64,000 nt of DNA from JBIOHP01 sp044449065 (lineage in GTDB: Bacteria; Bacteroidota; Ignavibacteria; UBA10030; SZUA-254): the NCBI GenBank assembly GCA_044449065.1, contig JBIOHP010000007.1:124001-188000 (forward strand). The letters are read 5' to 3'. The notes below the pieces were generated by a model. That model was not told where the DNA came from. It ran no database searches and worked only from the letters and a program-made list of their open reading frames with translations. The translations under genes and the position numbers were made by a program. This document shows positions 63,085-64,000 of the stretch, piece by piece. Each line of letters opens with the position of its first letter. Position 1 is the first letter of the stretch.

Positions 63085-63160
63085 TTGAATGGCTGGTAAA
63101 ATATTAAAATTAAGGGCAAAAATCAATTTTTTTCTTTTTATACCTGAAATTCCAAGTTCC

Positions 63161-63432
63161 GTCATTGCGATCCCGACGGCTTTACCCGCCGTTTTTTTGG
63201 GCGGGGGTCGGGAGTAGCAATCTCCTCACATCGATGTAAATTGTTAAACCTCCAATCTTATTTCGACGCTCCGCATCATAAACGGGAAGATGCGGTGCAC
63301 GCATATTTTTATTCCCATAGAAACGAAGTATGTGAAAACTCTTCTTCACGATTCAATCCAAATTCATAGATCGAATATAGGCATCGATGTGAGGAGATCA
63401 CGACGTTCCGCTGCTGCGGAACTCGTGATGAC
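63161..63432. repeat. Composite palindromic intergenic element
   Basis: A nested hairpin at 63164-63221 (ATTGC/GCAAT, TCCCGAC/GTCGGGA, CCCGCC/GGCGGG) and another at 63397-63429 (ATCACGACGTTCCGC/GCGGAACTCGTGAT) are joined by the perfect inverted pair CTCCTCACATCGAT (63222-63235) and ATCGATGTGAGGAG (63383-63396). The whole starts GTCAT and ends ATGAC. No gene lies within it. Confidence 0.75.
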
Positions 63433-63510
63433 TGTGCACACTCAATGTGAGCGTGGGAACCAGATAATCACATTTGTTTTTTTATGTAATTTTGGTGAGA
63501 TTAACGTTCC

Positions 63511-64000
63511 ATGATGAATGAACGAGACACATCGCTTACCGATGGCGGACAGGATCCGGCGAAGATTCAATCGATGTTTAATTCCATCGCGCCAACATAC
63601 GATCTCTTAAATCATCTCTTGAGTTTCGGAATGGATATCCGCTGGCGGAAAAAAGCGATTTCGCTCCTGGAAGAAAAACGCGGCGGCGCATTTCTGGATA
63701 TCGCAGCGGGCAGCGGCGATCTCTCCATCGACGCTCTTGTACTGAATCCGCATATGCTGGTCGCGGTTGATTTCGCCTTCAACATGCTGACAGTTTTTAA
63801 TGGAAAAATCTGCGGGACGGATAAATCTTTCAATATTGTGCGGATGGTTTCCTGCGACGCCCTTCACTTGCCGTTTGAATCAAACAGTTTCGATGCGACT
63901 ATGGTGGCGTTCGGCATAAGAAATTTTGCCGATCGGTTGAAAGGATTGCAGGAGATGAACCGTGTTCTTCGTCCCGGGGGCATTTCGTTAATACTTGAAC
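63511..64000 (+). CDS. ubiE: Demethylmenaquinone methyltransferase (UbiE/MenG), cut by the window end
   Basis: The visible 163 residues read through the window end. They contain the UbiE opening MFNSIAPTYDLLNHLLSFGMDIRWRKKAI, motif I FLDIAAGSGDLSI and the motif ATMVAFGIRNFADRLKGLQEMNRVLRPGG, all typical of the C-methyltransferase that makes menaquinone from demethylmenaquinone. A TTG or ATG pair is available; ATG 63511 is used. The sequence upstream is the palindromic element. It implies respiratory quinone synthesis. Confidence 0.95.
   Translation, partial: MMNERDTSLTDGGQDPAKIQSMFNSIAPTYDLLNHLLSFGMDIRWRKKAISLLEEKRGGAFLDIAAGSGDLSIDALVLNPHMLVAVDFAFNMLTVFNGKICGTDKSFNIVRMVSCDALHLPFESNSFDATMVAFGIRNFADRLKGLQEMNRVLRPGGISLILE

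Noticed and set aside
1..64000. CRISPR array, tRNA or rRNA genes
   Set aside because: No regularly spaced identical repeats of CRISPR type, no cloverleaf and no rRNA-like stretch was seen; the propeller repeats and REP modules are the only tandem structures.

Overview
The window reads as chromosomal DNA of a Bacteroidota/Chlorobi-group bacterium, most likely an Ignavibacteria-like lineage. The evidence is a large exported protein ending in an NYPNPFNP-type sorting tail, two DUF5916/CBM9-like outer-membrane proteins, a DUF2723 membrane protein, a YfhO-type membrane protein and many genes with weak Shine-Dalgarno signals. This placement is inferred from protein families; no rRNA gene is present and I found no tRNA gene or CRISPR array.

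Layout. 1-4355: the end of an M19 dipeptidase, then a minus-strand pair made of a giant C39-like/beta-propeller surface protein and, just upstream, a small lysine-rich protein that shares its N-terminus. 4981-12531: an accessory island bracketed by two direct ~110-bp copies of the promoter and 5' end of a glycosyltransferase gene. It carries a four-gene operon (atypical CsoR-like regulator, OB-like anchored protein, Cys-rich membrane protein, MtrA-like/DUF4346 protein), an exported protein, an isoprenylcysteine-methyltransferase-like protein with a His/Met-rich segment, and a padR-transporter-doxX-chrA operon that looks like chromate resistance. 12480-27549: a surface-glycan cluster with GT2, GT9, GT4, GT9, WecB, a flippase, three SAM methyltransferases, two more GT4 enzymes and a YfhO protein, closed by a strong terminator. 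27688-38032: ribosomal protein S21, a zinc-ribbon protein, another methyltransferase, AddA/AddB-type recombination helicase-nucleases and a MacB-like ABC exporter.

38360-49000: a DUF2723 protein; an iron module (Fur-family regulator with a perfect 7-1-7 operator, overlapping an FTR1-DUF2318 fusion and followed by a MIP18/SufT-like protein); a PA0069-type radical SAM protein; a degenerate receiver protein; an S24-type repressor with two operator-like palindromes; a structured minus-strand small-RNA or leader candidate; and a DUF6600 protein behind a textbook sigma-54 promoter. 49251-57060: a DUF5916 protein, a TlpA-like thioredoxin lipoprotein-type protein, and an ECF sigma/anti-sigma/HEAT-repeat group. 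57246-60373: the most unusual part, a REP-associated tyrosine transposase (RAYT) embedded in at least 14 REP half-sites, with an in-frame REP insertion inside the gene and two decayed 3' copies in tandem. It abuts a two-gene operon encoding a HEPN-like (RX4H) protein and a small partner. 60598-64000: a second DUF5916 protein, a composite palindromic intergenic element, and the start of ubiE/menG, cut by the window edge.

Best candidates for undescribed biology are the nested RAYT/REP array, the MtrA-like metal-regulated operon inside the bracketed island, the HEPN-like pair, and the structured RNA at 46796-46925.
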